Shown piece by piece: positions 37,005 to 47,522 of a DNA stretch of 64,000 bases (position 1 is the first letter of the stretch; the number at the start of each line of letters is the position of its first letter). Source of the DNA: Geobacter sp. Its GTDB lineage: Bacteria; Desulfobacterota; Desulfuromonadia; Geobacterales; Pseudopelobacteraceae. A program made the translations under genes and the position numbers. The DNA is taken from the NCBI GenBank assembly GCA_009684515.1, contig WKKS01000003.1, positions 186,001-250,000 on the forward strand, given 5' to 3'. The notes beneath the pieces were generated by a model. It made no database searches. It saw only the letters and a list, made by a program, of their open reading frames with translations, and was not told the DNA's origin.

Positions 37005-37994
37005 TTAGATGGTGCAGATGGTCATTGTCAGTCCATGCATCAGGGTGTAAGGCAGCCCACCGGTTTTTGATTCCACATCACATCGATAAAACTCATCAAA
37101 TATATTTTTCAATTCACGTCGGGAAAAATTACGCGCCTGCTGTATGATTTCTCCAAGAAAAAAAGAGTGAATGTTAAGCTCCTTGCCTATATCTGCTTGC
37201 GGCTTTCTTTGGTCCAGTAGCTCTCTGACTTTCCACAACTGTCGAAAATGGCGCGTCAGTGCGCCCAATAACATGGGGGCTTCTTCGCCGTTAAGGAAAA
37301 GAGTGTCCAGGCTCTTTATTGAGTTTGACAAATCTCGCAATCCAAGGTATTTCGCCAATTCAAAAGCTGTAAATGCTTTGCTGCTGCTAGACATGGTGCG
37401 TACGTCATCAATGGTTATTCGTGGTCGATTGCCAGCATAAACTACCAGTTTTTCAATTTGTGAAGACAGCTCCTGAAGGTTGTTACCTATTAACAGCGAC
37501 AATAACTCGGCCGCTGCCGATTCAATCGGTTTGCCGTGAACGGTTGATTCGGTTTGGATAAAGCCGGCCAGTTTATTGTCGTAGAGTTTCTTGAACTCAA
37601 CCATCTCACCATGTTTCTTTAACTCCAGAAAAAACTTTTTTCGCTGGTCTATCTTACTCCCGGTCAGTAGCAGACAGGTGCTGCTTGACGGATTCTTTAT
37701 ATAAGGCAACATAATTTCAAGCGCGTCGGCTTTGAGTAATTCTGCACGTTTTACCAGCACTGCCCTTCTATCCGCAAACATCGGTAAGGTCTGGGCCGCA
37801 TCTACAATGTCGATTCCTTTTGATTCGTTCCCGAAAAAAACATTGAGATTGAAATCTTTGAGAGAATGATCTATGGCACGATCCAGCAGCAGACGTACAG
37901 AGCGTTCAACTAGAAACGGTTCTTCTCCATACAGATAGCAAACATTTGGAATCTGGCCTTTTTTGATTGATGTTTCGAATTCCTGTGGTGTCAT
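37005..37994 (-). CDS. holA: DNA polymerase III subunit delta HolA
   Basis: 329 aa. N-terminal Y-L-Y-G-E-E-P-F-L-V-E segment and the three-domain AAA-like layout of HolA, with a C-terminal helical domain. Delta opens the sliding clamp within the clamp loader. The ATG is 2 nt after the lptE stop, in the widely conserved order leuS-lptE-holA. Its 3' end faces rpsT. Confidence 0.92.
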   Translation of the reverse strand: MTPQEFETSIKKGQIPNVCYLYGEEPFLVERSVRLLLDRAIDHSLKDFNLNVFFGNESKGIDIVDAAQTLPMFADRRAVLVKRAELLKADALEIMLPYIKNPSSSTCLLLTGSKIDQRKKFFLELKKHGEMVEFKKLYDNKLAGFIQTESTVHGKPIESAAAELLSLLIGNNLQELSSQIEKLVVYAGNRPRITIDDVRTMSSSSKAFTAFELAKYLGLRDLSNSIKSLDTLFLNGEEAPMLLGALTRHFRQLWKVRELLDQRKPQADIGKELNIHSFFLGEIIQQARNFSRRELKNIFDEFYRCDVESKTGGLPYTLMHGLTMTICTI

Positions 37995-37996
37995 AG

Positions 37997-38521
37997 TTAA
38001 TAGTTTTGTTCCGTAGCTGCAATAAACTTACTCGCTATGATTCTTGAGGCTGCATCAAGGGCGCTCTCCTCGGCGTTTCTTTGCAGGGCGAGGTTAAAAT
38101 TTGTCGGATAAACTTTGGATGCTTGCAAAGTTCCTTTCCAGATCGGAGTCAATCCGCCGGACTTGTATAATTCCAGTTCAACTTCAAGCGTCAAACTGAC
38201 CTCACTAACCCTATCAGCAGCATTGTATGAAATTGCCTTTGTTGTATATGACAGAAGTTTGCCCTTCATATACAGATCCGCTGACGCTTCGCTGTCAGCT
38301 GCCACAATACCCCTCAAAACGTGGCACTCATCATATAAAGCACGTCGCAAAACTGTTTGTGCAGAAGGACTGATACTCTCGTTACCTATGAACGGCACCC
38401 AGAGTGTCTTGCCGACAACCAGCGATGACGCAGATGAACTCGTCAACCGATAACCACACCCTGCTAATGTACACATCAGAGCCAGTAACAACAGAAGGCG
38501 GCAAAGAGTCATTTTGGTCAT
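37997..38521 (-). CDS. lptE: LPS assembly lipoprotein LptE
   Basis: 174 aa. A lipoprotein signal with lipobox L-A-G-C (C22) is followed by G-Y-R-L and a beta-rich LptE-type domain (V-P-F-I-G-N-E-S, then L-Y-D-E-C). LptE plugs the LptD barrel that inserts lipopolysaccharide in the outer membrane. Position between leuS and holA is the standard context and supports the call, as sequence conservation is low. Confidence 0.88.
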   Translation of the reverse strand: MTKMTLCRLLLLLALMCTLAGCGYRLTSSSASSLVVGKTLWVPFIGNESISPSAQTVLRRALYDECHVLRGIVAADSEASADLYMKGKLLSYTTKAISYNAADRVSEVSLTLEVELELYKSGGLTPIWKGTLQASKVYPTNFNLALQRNAEESALDAASRIIASKFIAATEQNY

Positions 38522-38531
38522 ACCCGGCTCC

Positions 38532-40994
38532 CTACCCGACCACGATATTGATCAGCTTGCCTGGAACGTAAATGATCTTGCGAACTGTTTTACCCTCAGT
38601 GAACAGCAAAACTTTTTCATCCGCCATTGCCAATGCTTTCAGCTCTTCTTCACCGGTATCTACTGCTACTGTTACCTTTGATCGTAGTTTTCCATTAACC
38701 TGAACAACTACAAGGACTTCTTCATCAATTACCGCATTTCGATCATACTCTGGCCAGGATGTATCTGACAATGGCACACAGTTGCCCATGCGCTGCCATA
38801 ACTCTTCCGTAATGTGCGGAACAAAAGGGGCCATTAGCTGAACCACACTTTCAAGAGCCTCTTTCATAACGGCGGCCGAGTCGCAGGAAGATGCCTGAAG
38901 TGTGTTGAGCAGCTCCATTACAGAAGCGATGGCGGTGTTGAAATGAAAACGTTCCTCAACGTCCTCAGTTACCTTGCGGATGGTTTTGTGTACAGCCCGT
39001 CGTAAATTTCTTTCCTCCGTGGTTAAAGAGGCAATATTGACCGGAGAGGCTGCTTTGATTGCATCGAGATTCTCGTGAACAATTTTCCATATTCGATTGA
39101 GAAAACGGAAAGAACCGTCCACGCCTTGATCATTCCAGTCCAAATCCTTTTCCGGAGGAGCAGCAAAAAGTGAAAACAGTCGTGCTGTGTCGGCTCCGTA
39201 TCTTGTAATCAGGGCGTCCGGATCAACAACGTTCCCTTTTGATTTACTCATCTTTGATCCGTCTTTGATGACCATTCCCTGGGTCAGAAGATTGATAAAC
39301 GGCTCATCTGCATTTGTATGACCAAGATCCCGCAACACCTTCGTAAAAAATCGGGCATAAAGGAGATGCAAAACGGCATGCTCGATGCCGCCGATATACT
39401 GATCGACAGACATCCAGTGATCTACCTGCTCACGATCAAGTATCCCGTCCTGGAAATCCGGACAGCAGTATCTCAGGAAATACCATGATGACTGAACAAA
39501 TGTGTCCATTGTATCCGTTTCGCGCCGGGCTGCTTTTCCGCAAACTGGGCAGGTACAGTTGACAAACGATTCCATCAGGGCTAGCGGACTGCCACCTTCA
39601 CCCGTGAAAGCAACATCCTTTGGCAGTACGACCGGAAGATCCTTTTCCGGGACCGGCACAACTCCACAACTGTCACAGTAGATTACGGGAATTGGATTAC
39701 CCCAATAGCGTTGGCGTGAAATGCCCCAATCCCTCAGACGGAAATTGACCGTTTTGGCACCGTGCCCTTCAGCTTGAAGAAAGTCTGCTATAGCCTCTTT
39801 AGCCGAGTCACTTTGCATGCCGTCAAATTGACCCGAGTTGACCATTATCCCTGAATCTGTAAAGGCCTGATCTATTGTTGCAGGGTCAAGATCAACATCA
39901 GCAGGCTTGATCACGACTTTGAGGGGCAAATCGTATTTTTTGGCAAATTCAAAATCTCTTTGATCGTGCGTAGGCACAGCCATTACTGCTCCGGTGCCAT
40001 AGTCCATTAACACGAAGTTGGCCAGGAAAATTGGCATGCGTGCTTTTGTCAGCGGATTAATGCAGTACGAACCGGTAAACACACCCTCTTTTTCAAAATC
40101 TTCGGCGGTGCGTTTGATACGATCGGTTTTTTTAATCTTTTCAATAAAGGCCGATACATCCGCCATTCGATCCGTTGTAGTAATATTCATAGCCATCGGA
40201 TGTTCCGGTGCAAGCGACATGAATGTAGCTCCGAACACAGTGTCCTGGCGTGTAGTAAATACCCGGATTGACTCAATTGTATTCTCAATCGGAAAATCAA
40301 TCTCACAACCAAAGCTTTTACCGATCCAGTTACGTTGCATGACCAGGACCCGTTCAGGCCAACCCGGCAGATTGTATGTGTTTTCGAGTAAATCCTCAGC
40401 ATAATCGGTAATCTTAAAAAACCACTGATCCAGTTCTTTGAGGTTTACTTCACTGTCACAGCGCCAACAACCGCCGTCTTCTACCTGCTCGTTGGCTAAT
40501 ACAGTCTCGCATTTGGGACACCAGTTTACAAAAGAGGTCTTCTTGTACGCCAAACCTTTGGCGTACATCTCCAGGAATATCTGTTGTTCCCAACGATAAT
40601 AGTCCAAGTCGCAGGTTGCAAGTTCACGTTCCCAATCATAGGACAGCCCCATCTTTTTGAGCTGTTTACGCATATAATCTATATTTTCGTAAGTCCAGGT
40701 GGCAGGATGGCTCTTGTTCTGGATTGCCGCATTCTCAGCGGGCATGCCAAAAGCATCCCATCCCATGGGATGCAGGACATTGAATCCCCTCATTCTCTTG
40801 AATCGTCCAATAACATCACCAATTGAATAATTTCTCACATGCCCCATATGGATGCGTCCGGAAGGGTATGGAAACATTTCTAAAAGGTAATACTTCTTCT
40901 TATCGTTATTTACGATAGCTTTGAACGTTTTTTCTTTCTCCCAACTCATCTGCCATTTTTGTTCTATATCCTTCGGTGAGTACTTCTCTTCCAC
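38532..40994 (-). CDS. leuS: Leucyl-tRNA synthetase LeuS
   Basis: 820 aa class I synthetase. The HIGH signature appears as H-M-G-H in [13 protein letters not shown], the editing domain has the T-rich [11 protein letters not shown] motif, zinc-type C-x-x-C pairs occur twice, and K-M-S-K-S lies near residue 585. Start is GTG at 40994 with AAAGGA eight bases upstream. It lies 35 nt after the cytochrome gene without an intervening terminator. Confidence 0.97.
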   Translation of the reverse strand: MEEKYSPKDIEQKWQMSWEKEKTFKAIVNNDKKKYYLLEMFPYPSGRIHMGHVRNYSIGDVIGRFKRMRGFNVLHPMGWDAFGMPAENAAIQNKSHPATWTYENIDYMRKQLKKMGLSYDWERELATCDLDYYRWEQQIFLEMYAKGLAYKKTSFVNWCPKCETVLANEQVEDGGCWRCDSEVNLKELDQWFFKITDYAEDLLENTYNLPGWPERVLVMQRNWIGKSFGCEIDFPIENTIESIRVFTTRQDTVFGATFMSLAPEHPMAMNITTTDRMADVSAFIEKIKKTDRIKRTAEDFEKEGVFTGSYCINPLTKARMPIFLANFVLMDYGTGAVMAVPTHDQRDFEFAKKYDLPLKVVIKPADVDLDPATIDQAFTDSGIMVNSGQFDGMQSDSAKEAIADFLQAEGHGAKTVNFRLRDWGISRQRYWGNPIPVIYCDSCGVVPVPEKDLPVVLPKDVAFTGEGGSPLALMESFVNCTCPVCGKAARRETDTMDTFVQSSWYFLRYCCPDFQDGILDREQVDHWMSVDQYIGGIEHAVLHLLYARFFTKVLRDLGHTNADEPFINLLTQGMVIKDGSKMSKSKGNVVDPDALITRYGADTARLFSLFAAPPEKDLDWNDQGVDGSFRFLNRIWKIVHENLDAIKAASPVNIASLTTEERNLRRAVHKTIRKVTEDVEERFHFNTAIASVMELLNTLQASSCDSAAVMKEALESVVQLMAPFVPHITEELWQRMGNCVPLSDTSWPEYDRNAVIDEEVLVVVQVNGKLRSKVTVAVDTGEEELKALAMADEKVLLFTEGKTVRKIIYVPGKLINIVVG

Positions 40995-41029
40995 GGTCTG
41001 TTCCTTTCGATGTTAGTAAAATATTATGG

Positions 41030-43189
41030 TTATTGCATCTGCTGAGGTCGCCAGTCCGATTCTTTCTGGTGGCAACGTTCACAGGATATTGGGTCTTTAA
41101 CGCTGAATGCCATACTGAAACCGTGACATGTACCGCAGAACTTACCCTGATCCATCTCTTTCATTACCCACCTTTTGCCCTGATTACCAGACGGTGCAAC
41201 TGAATAATGACAATCGTTGCAATTGTATCCTTTTTCACTGTGCGGCTTATGGCTGAATTCCACATTGCCGGTGTTGGGTGAAAGTTCGTAGCGAATTGTT
41301 TTTGGAGTCGAAGGGTGACATTTCTGGCAGTTTGATTTAACTCCAAAAGCAGTTTTGTCGTCATGACAGGTTCCACATGATTTGCCCTGTTCCATCTGGA
41401 ACATGCTAAATCTCTTGTTGTCAGGACCTGGAGTGTAGATGTCAGGATGACATTCCTTGCAACTGTAGGCGGCAATGTGAGGTGTATGACTGAAAACGGC
41501 ACTGCCTGGCCGGAAGTGAATCTGTTTTACAGTATGGCACTTCTGACAATCAGATTTTACACCGAATGCGGTTTTCCCGTCATGACATGCTCCGCAGGAG
41601 TTACCCGCCTCCATGGAAGACATACTGTTTCTCTTACTTGATTTGCCGGCAACAAATATACCGTTGTGACAATCAGTACATTTAAACATGGAAGTGTGAA
41701 CTGAGTGCTTGAAGGTTGTGTTGCCGGTTTCTTTGACCTCGAACGTGACGTCCACTGTGGATTTATGGCATTTGTCGCAATCACCCTTGACACTGAACAT
41801 TGTGGAACCATCATGGCAGCTTCCGCATGAAGCTCCCTTTTCCATTTCAGACATTGTTACTCGCGTGTTGCCGGGTCCAGCGTTATAAAGCTGCTTATGG
41901 CAGTCGTTACAGGAATATACGGCCAAATGTTTGTCGTGATTGAAACGGGCATCGTTGGAAAACAATATTTCCTTAACCGGGTGGCATTTGCTGCATTGTT
42001 TGACATTGAATGCGGTCTTCCCGTCATGGCAGGCACCGCAAGACTTCCCTTTTTCCATATCAGCCATACTGAAACGTTTTGAAGACACGCCGGTACTCAC
42101 AATCCCGTTGTGGCAATCACTGCAAGCAAACAGGGAACGGTGCTTTGAGTGACTGAACAAAACTGTTCCAGCGTCTTTTATCGTAAATGAAACATCTGCA
42201 GGTGAACCGGTGTGACACTTCTCACAACTGCCAGTCACTCCGAAGGCGGTGCTCCCGTCGTGACAACTGCCGCAGGACTTGCCCTTTTCCATTTCCGGCA
42301 TCGTGTACCGAATGCTGCGTAATCCGCCGACGAAAATCCCGCTATGGCAATCCTCACACTTGAACATGCTGAGGTGGGCAGTATGACTGAAACGGGCATT
42401 AAATGCCTTGAAAGTAATCATCTTTACATTTTTGTGGCATTTCTGGCAGTCGTTCTTGACAGTGAATGCAGTCTTGCCGTCGTGACAGGCACCACAAGAC
42501 TTTCCATTTTCCATATCAATCATGGTCCTGCTTTGCCGGTTTGGCCCGGGTGTAAATAGTTTGTTGTGACATTCGGAACAGGCAAAAGACATATCGAGAT
42601 GAATCTTGTGACTGAATACAGATTCTCCGGCAAGTGTGATGTCGCCAACCTGGTGGCATTTGATACAGTCGCCTTTAACTGAAAAAGCGGTCTTTCCTTC
42701 ATGGCAGCTGCCACACGATTTGCCCTGCTCCATCTGTGACATTGTGTAGTGTGGATTGGTTCGGTCGGTTTTGAACAAACCGTCATGACAGTCGGTGCAA
42801 CTGAACATTCCCAGATGTTTTGAATGACTGAATATAAGGTTTCCAAAATCAGGTATTTTTATCGTTACAGCATCCACCGGATGGCAAGTGGAACAACTTT
42901 TGAGTTGAGGGGTACGAGGATTATCCTTGTTGTGGCAAGCTCCGCATGATTTGCCTTTCTCCATCTCAGCCATTGTCACTGCCGGATTGTTTTTACGCAC
43001 AATATGAAAAATAGAGTTGTGGCAAGCAGAACAGTTATTTTCAGTATGACGAAGGTGGTTTTTATGTTCAAACGGCACTTTTCCTGCGTTTACTGAATTG
43101 AAGTAGATGGTATTCATGAAATCCGCATGCAGATAAGCCGGAATCATCAATAGAACTGTAAGCAATAATATTATTTTTGACAAATTCAT
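41030..43189 (-). CDS. 27-heme c7-polymer cytochrome c
   Basis: 719 aa. Sec signal peptide (cleavage near residue 22, L-H-A), then 27 CxxCH motifs counted by eye, arranged as nine triheme units of about 75 residues. Each unit has an axial-type H-x-x-H segment (such as F-S-H-S-K-H), a first CxxCH, an E-M-E-K-G-K-S-C-G-x-C-H core and a closing C-x-K-C-H. This is the c7 domain repeated nine times; Geobacter has such 'wire' cytochromes with 12 or 27 hemes. It should be periplasmic and carry electrons. From unit 4 on, long and short linkers alternate. It lies 35 nt after cheB and 35 nt before leuS. Confidence 0.95.
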   Translation of the reverse strand: MNLSKIILLLTVLLMIPAYLHADFMNTIYFNSVNAGKVPFEHKNHLRHTENNCSACHNSIFHIVRKNNPAVTMAEMEKGKSCGACHNKDNPRTPQLKSCSTCHPVDAVTIKIPDFGNLIFSHSKHLGMFSCTDCHDGLFKTDRTNPHYTMSQMEQGKSCGSCHEGKTAFSVKGDCIKCHQVGDITLAGESVFSHKIHLDMSFACSECHNKLFTPGPNRQSRTMIDMENGKSCGACHDGKTAFTVKNDCQKCHKNVKMITFKAFNARFSHTAHLSMFKCEDCHSGIFVGGLRSIRYTMPEMEKGKSCGSCHDGSTAFGVTGSCEKCHTGSPADVSFTIKDAGTVLFSHSKHRSLFACSDCHNGIVSTGVSSKRFSMADMEKGKSCGACHDGKTAFNVKQCSKCHPVKEILFSNDARFNHDKHLAVYSCNDCHKQLYNAGPGNTRVTMSEMEKGASCGSCHDGSTMFSVKGDCDKCHKSTVDVTFEVKETGNTTFKHSVHTSMFKCTDCHNGIFVAGKSSKRNSMSSMEAGNSCGACHDGKTAFGVKSDCQKCHTVKQIHFRPGSAVFSHTPHIAAYSCKECHPDIYTPGPDNKRFSMFQMEQGKSCGTCHDDKTAFGVKSNCQKCHPSTPKTIRYELSPNTGNVEFSHKPHSEKGYNCNDCHYSVAPSGNQGKRWVMKEMDQGKFCGTCHGFSMAFSVKDPISCERCHQKESDWRPQQMQ

Positions 43190-43224
43190 ACAACCTCACT
43201 CCAGAAAAGAAAGCATCGATACAA

Positions 43225-44295
43225 TTAAGAAAATCCACCTTGCGATAGAATTTCTTCTGAAACTTGATGCATTGGAACTATGCGATCAACAATCCCTGTC
43301 GCAACTGCCTCTCGAGGCATACCATAGACGACTGCGGTTTCTTCCGATTCTGCTATTATTAAGCCGCCATTTTCTTTGATGGCACGAATCCCCTTGCTAC
43401 CGTCATTTCCCATGCCTGTCAATATGACTGCCATAGCACGTTTTTTGTATATTCCTGCACACGATTCCAGCATGACATCTATAGAAGGCACATAACGATC
43501 TTCGTCTGAAGGCTTCACTATTCTGGCAATAACCTGGTTTCCATGAACTTCAAATATCATATTCTTTCCACCTGGCGCGATCAAGATCTTGCCAGGTAAT
43601 ACGACATCTCCATCAACAGCTTCTTTGACTTCGAAAAAGGAACTTCTGTTTAAGCGATCCGAAAAAGCTTTGGTAAAACCCGAGGGCATATGCTGAGAAA
43701 CAACTATTGCAAACGGGTACTTTTGATCAAACGAGGAAAAAATGTGTTGAAGCGCCGGCGGTCCTCCCGTGGATGCTCCGATTGCTACTATATCCACTAA
43801 GTGACTTGTTTTGGAACTAACTTGATGTGATTGTGTTATGCCCGTTCTGGCTATTGCAGATTCACTTGTCGATGATTTGAAAACAGGTGACTCTTTTGGT
43901 CTCAAAGCAACAATCTGAAGTACTTTCTTTTGCAAATCTTCCTTGATCGACAACAGATCGGTCGAGGCTGTGTTGCACGGTTTGGCAACGAAATCAAGTG
44001 CACCAAGTTCAAGGGCTTTAAAAACCTTATCGGCGGCGCTTAATGCACTGACTACAATAACTTGAAGTGAAAAACGGGAGGTCAATATCCTTAATAACGT
44101 AAAGCCGTCCATTTTTGGCATTTCCAGGTCAAGTGTCACTAAATCAGGCTTTAGAGAAATTACCTTCTGAATCCCCTCCTCACCATTTGTGGCAAAACCG
44201 ACAACCTCTATGGAAGGAATCCCCTCAAGCATTTTGGTGATGCTACGGCGACTAAAGGCCGAATCATCCACGACAACGACCCTGATTCTTTTCAT
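43225..44295 (-). CDS. cheB: Chemotaxis-type protein-glutamate methylesterase CheB
   Basis: 356 aa. The N-terminal receiver has acidic D10/D11 and phospho-Asp D56 in L-D-L-E-M-P-K-M-D-G. The C-terminal methylesterase has the catalytic Ser in I-G-A-S-T-G-G-P, His in S-Q-H-M-P-S-G-F and Asp in T-G-M-G-N-D-G-S. CheB removes methyl groups or deamidates receptors. Its start overlaps the cheR stop by 4 bp. No receptor gene is present in the cluster. Confidence 0.95.
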   Translation of the reverse strand: MKRIRVVVVDDSAFSRRSITKMLEGIPSIEVVGFATNGEEGIQKVISLKPDLVTLDLEMPKMDGFTLLRILTSRFSLQVIVVSALSAADKVFKALELGALDFVAKPCNTASTDLLSIKEDLQKKVLQIVALRPKESPVFKSSTSESAIARTGITQSHQVSSKTSHLVDIVAIGASTGGPPALQHIFSSFDQKYPFAIVVSQHMPSGFTKAFSDRLNRSSFFEVKEAVDGDVVLPGKILIAPGGKNMIFEVHGNQVIARIVKPSDEDRYVPSIDVMLESCAGIYKKRAMAVILTGMGNDGSKGIRAIKENGGLIIAESEETAVVYGMPREAVATGIVDRIVPMHQVSEEILSQGGFS

Positions 44296-45170
44296 TTTGG
44301 GCCTCCGGAGAAGATTCGATCAGGTTTCTGATAAATCATGTCGTTCTTAAAATGCCGGAGAGTGAAATTAGTTGTGAGGTTCATCAATGATTCAGAATGT
44401 CCAAGTAAAAGGAAACCGCCGTCATATAATGCGTTGTGAAAAGATTCTACCACTTGTTTTTTTGCTGCCTGGTCGAAGTAAATTATCACATTGCGGCAAA
44501 AGATTATATCCATCTTTCCAAGCATAGTCATGCGGCCATTATCAAATAAATTAAGATGACTGATAGTTACCAGTTTACGAATAGAATCGCTAACTCTGAA
44601 ACCATCTTCCTGCGGAACGAAAAACTCCCTTAAATAATGTTCTTCTGTAGCACGAAATGATGACTTTCCGTAAACGCCGCGCCTTGCATGTTGCAGAACT
44701 CTTTGGCTGATGTCTGTGCCTATTATCTCAATATTCCAGCCCCTTAACTCTAGGATACCAGTTAGCAGCATGGCTATCGTATATGGTTCTTCACCAGTTG
44801 AACAGCCGGCGCTCCAAATCCGCAGTGAACGACTTCCATGAGAACCCTTGACCTTGATTAATTCAGGGATTATTTCATCAGTAAACGCCTTGAGCTGAAA
44901 AGATTCCCGAAAGAAATAGGTTTCATTGGTTGTAAGAACATCCATGATATCCATGAGTTCTTGATCTTTATTACGGTTGTATTTCAGATAGTGATAGTAA
45001 TCATAGTATGAGAGAAGATTAAGATCTGTAAGCCGTTTGGAAAGGCGTTTTTCAAGTATGTATTTGGAGTCGGAATCAAAATAAATTCCGCAGTGACCGT
45101 AGATGCAATCCCGCAGAAGGCAGAACTCATCATCGGACATAAGGTGATCATTTGAGAAAGTAAAAGGCAT
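44292..45170 (-). CDS. cheR: Chemotaxis-type methyltransferase CheR
   Basis: 292 aa. N-terminal all-alpha CheR_N domain (about 10-75), then the SAM-binding fold with T-N-E-T-Y-F-F-R, W-S-A-G-C-S-T-G-E-E-P-Y-T-I-A and I-I-F-C-R-N-V-I-I-Y-F. It methylates glutamates on receptors. The gene lies 15 nt after the HEAT-repeat gene and overlaps cheB by 4 bp, so the adaptation pair is intact. Confidence 0.95.
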   Translation of the reverse strand: MPFTFSNDHLMSDDEFCLLRDCIYGHCGIYFDSDSKYILEKRLSKRLTDLNLLSYYDYYHYLKYNRNKDQELMDIMDVLTTNETYFFRESFQLKAFTDEIIPELIKVKGSHGSRSLRIWSAGCSTGEEPYTIAMLLTGILELRGWNIEIIGTDISQRVLQHARRGVYGKSSFRATEEHYLREFFVPQEDGFRVSDSIRKLVTISHLNLFDNGRMTMLGKMDIIFCRNVIIYFDQAAKKQVVESFHNALYDGGFLLLGHSESLMNLTTNFTLRHFKNDMIYQKPDRIFSGGPK

Positions 45171-45185
45171 GTAATACCTGATTAA

Positions 45186-47006
45186 TTAATTGGCAAGACA
45201 GGTTTTGAGTGATTTGGAAGCCTGACGAACAACATCCGGATCTCTGCTTTTCAGCGCTTGCTGCAATAATTTAAGCGATTCTGAAGTGTTCACGGACTCC
45301 AGAATCTGTAGAGATGTAATCATCAGAAGACCTTCCGCATAAGTGTGAATGCATTCAATGATCGAAGTGATACGTGACGAATCTATCGAATTGATTGCTT
45401 TCAGTGCGGCGCACTGTACCCAGACATCTTTATCTTCCAACAACCCTTGGAGGTGTTCAAGCGAGCTCAACTCCTTCATCTCACCCAGTGCTTCCGCAGC
45501 AGCAATACGAACATCGGGATCAGCGTCAGACAATGCCATTATCAGTACCGAAGCGGTCGTTTCAGATTGAATGGAGCCAATTGAAGATACTGCGGCTCTT
45601 CGCACCTGAGAATCTTCATCGTTTACCATTAGCAATAATCTTTCAGTCTCTCCAAGAGAAGCAAGCAAAAGCGAGGCATAGCGCCTGTGGTTCGGAATTT
45701 CGGAGTCACTCAAACGTCTGGAGATATTCAGTATGTTGGCATGATCGAGTGGAGCAAACAGCCTGAGGGTTGCAACAGCAGCAGAGCACACATCCTGGTT
45801 TGAATCATCAAGCAGTTCAAGCAACTCCGGTATAGACTGTATCAATCCCAACTTTCCAACTGTAATTGCAGCAGCGGCACGCACACGCGGTGAGGCATCC
45901 TTTAGAGCGCTTTTGATCAGGTCTGAGTAAGTGCCATAATCACACTCACCGATGAGTATACAGAGCGCTGCGCGGGCATTTTCATCAGCTGTTGAGTATC
46001 TGGCAACAACTTCTGAAATACCTTCCTTCCCGAAAAGCTTCAAGGACATGAGAGCTGCTTCCGCATATCGATCAACAACAAAAGCTTCAATAAGCATGGG
46101 TACGAAACGGATATCCCTGGTGACACGACTGAACCAGACAAGTGCTTCAGTTAGTTCTGAGTCCCGGCCATCGAAAAGGTCTAAAAGATTAGATGCCAGG
46201 TCGCTTCCAGTCATTGAAGTGAGCTGTTCTTCTATTGAACTGCCAACTTCAACGGAGGAACGGTTGTTTATTCTGAAAATAGCTTTTAGTGATGAGGCTC
46301 TGGCACTTCTCTGTGAACTCGCTAACCCATCGATCAACAGCGATAACGTTGAGGCATCCGAAACATTTCCGAGGTAATCATAGAGCAATTTTTTAAAAAT
46401 ATCATGATCCGAAAGTCTCAATATTTCGTCAGGAACTGGCCCTTTTGGCACCAGTTTACCTAAAGCCTCCAGAGCGCTGAACCTGAACAGGACTACATCA
46501 TTAGCAGCTATTGCACTGACAAGAAAAGGAGCAACGGAGGCATCCCCCAGAGATCCAAGATGTTCAGCAGCAGCTGAAGCCACGTTTACATCCGGATCGT
46601 TGAGCGCATTCAGCATGTGTGTGACAAAAGTAGGGTCACCTATGGCGCCCATTACATCAATAATAAACTTTCTGACTTCTCTGTCTTCATCCTGCACCAT
46701 TTTTATTAACGGAACTGCAGCGACGGAACCAAGTCGAATAACTGCTTCTGCCGCTGAATTTCTTAATCCGGCATTATCTTCCTCGCGAAGAAGCTTTAGC
46801 AATTCAGTAATACATTTCTCGTCGGGTGCCGAAGACAGGAAAACTTCAACAGCTTCTTTGCGAACCCGCCAACTAGCGTCACTCATAGCAGTTATGACGA
46901 TTTCAAGAGATTCGCATAAGGGAAATCCATCCAGAGATTTAAGTGCTGAACGCCTTATTTCTTCATCTTCCGATTGAAGTGCGTATTCAATATCTTTGAG
47001 AATCAT
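45186..47006 (-). CDS. HEAT-repeat scaffold protein
   Basis: 606 aa made almost wholly of about 30-residue paired-helix repeats; the signature V-R-K-E-A-V/V-R-x-A-A-A-x-A-L-G recurs about 15-18 times (for example D-A-S-W-R-V-R-K-E-A-V and D-P-D-V-R-I-A-A-A-E-A-L-G). No catalytic domain, signal peptide or transmembrane segment is seen. HEAT solenoids serve as protein-binding scaffolds. It lies between cheW and cheR, so it may organise the receptor complex or an output partner; that is inference. Confidence 0.85.
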   Translation of the reverse strand: MILKDIEYALQSEDEEIRRSALKSLDGFPLCESLEIVITAMSDASWRVRKEAVEVFLSSAPDEKCITELLKLLREEDNAGLRNSAAEAVIRLGSVAAVPLIKMVQDEDREVRKFIIDVMGAIGDPTFVTHMLNALNDPDVNVASAAAEHLGSLGDASVAPFLVSAIAANDVVLFRFSALEALGKLVPKGPVPDEILRLSDHDIFKKLLYDYLGNVSDASTLSLLIDGLASSQRSARASSLKAIFRINNRSSVEVGSSIEEQLTSMTGSDLASNLLDLFDGRDSELTEALVWFSRVTRDIRFVPMLIEAFVVDRYAEAALMSLKLFGKEGISEVVARYSTADENARAALCILIGECDYGTYSDLIKSALKDASPRVRAAAAITVGKLGLIQSIPELLELLDDSNQDVCSAAVATLRLFAPLDHANILNISRRLSDSEIPNHRRYASLLLASLGETERLLLMVNDEDSQVRRAAVSSIGSIQSETTASVLIMALSDADPDVRIAAAEALGEMKELSSLEHLQGLLEDKDVWVQCAALKAINSIDSSRITSIIECIHTYAEGLLMITSLQILESVNTSESLKLLQQALKSRDPDVVRQASKSLKTCLAN

Positions 47007-47068
47007 TCTGAAGCAACTCCAAAAAAAGCGGGATTGGCATTCTGCAAGTAAATTGATCTGTAGGGAAG

Positions 47069-47521
47069 TTAGCTGAGAGGCAGATCACAAGGTTCAAGTA
47101 GAGCATCTACATTCAAAATCATAAACACACGCTCATTTGACAAGCAAACTCCGACAATAAATTCCATTCCTACATCAGATGACAAAAGTATCGGTGGTTT
47201 AATATCACGAACCGGCACCGATATTACCTCCATTACATCATCCACTCTCAATGCAAGCATTTGTTTGGCAAGAGACACAATCAGCAATTTACCAGCGCTG
47301 CCAGACGGGTCAACCGGCATGGAAAAACGCCTGCGCATATTCATTACCGGGATGACATTTCCACGGAGATTGATCACACCGTCCAGCAGCTCTGAAGAAC
47401 GTGGGAGGTTGGACAACTTCTGAGGAAGAATGATTTCCCTGATCCGCATTATATCCACAGCAAAAAGCTTGTCACCAAGGTTGAAACAAGCCAGCTGAAT
47501 ATCGCTCAGTTCGCCATCCAT
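47069..47521 (-). CDS. cheW: CheW-type coupling protein
   Basis: About 150 aa single CheW domain: L-F-A-V-D-I-x-x-I-R-E-I near residue 20, then L-P-R-S-S-E-L-L-D-G-V-I-N-L-R-G-N-V-I-P-V. CheW links receptors to CheA. The ATG at 47521 lies one base after the stop of the receiver gene; GTG 47545 and ATG 47533 are in-frame alternatives that overlap it. A second, longer CheW-like protein is encoded two genes upstream. Confidence 0.88.
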   Translation of the reverse strand: MDGELSDIQLACFNLGDKLFAVDIMRIREIILPQKLSNLPRSSELLDGVINLRGNVIPVMNMRRRFSMPVDPSGSAGKLLIVSLAKQMLALRVDDVMEVISVPVRDIKPPILLSSDVGMEFIVGVCLSNERVFMILNVDALLEPCDLPLS

Positions 47522-47522
47522 A

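Noticed and set aside
41030-43189. Periodic DNA repeats of about 225 bp, first considered as a repeat array
   Set aside because: The period is that of the c7 protein domains, and the copies diverge at the DNA level; no CRISPR-like spacing.
45186-47006. Weak DNA periodicity of about 90 bp
   Set aside because: It reflects HEAT repeats in the protein, not a DNA repeat.
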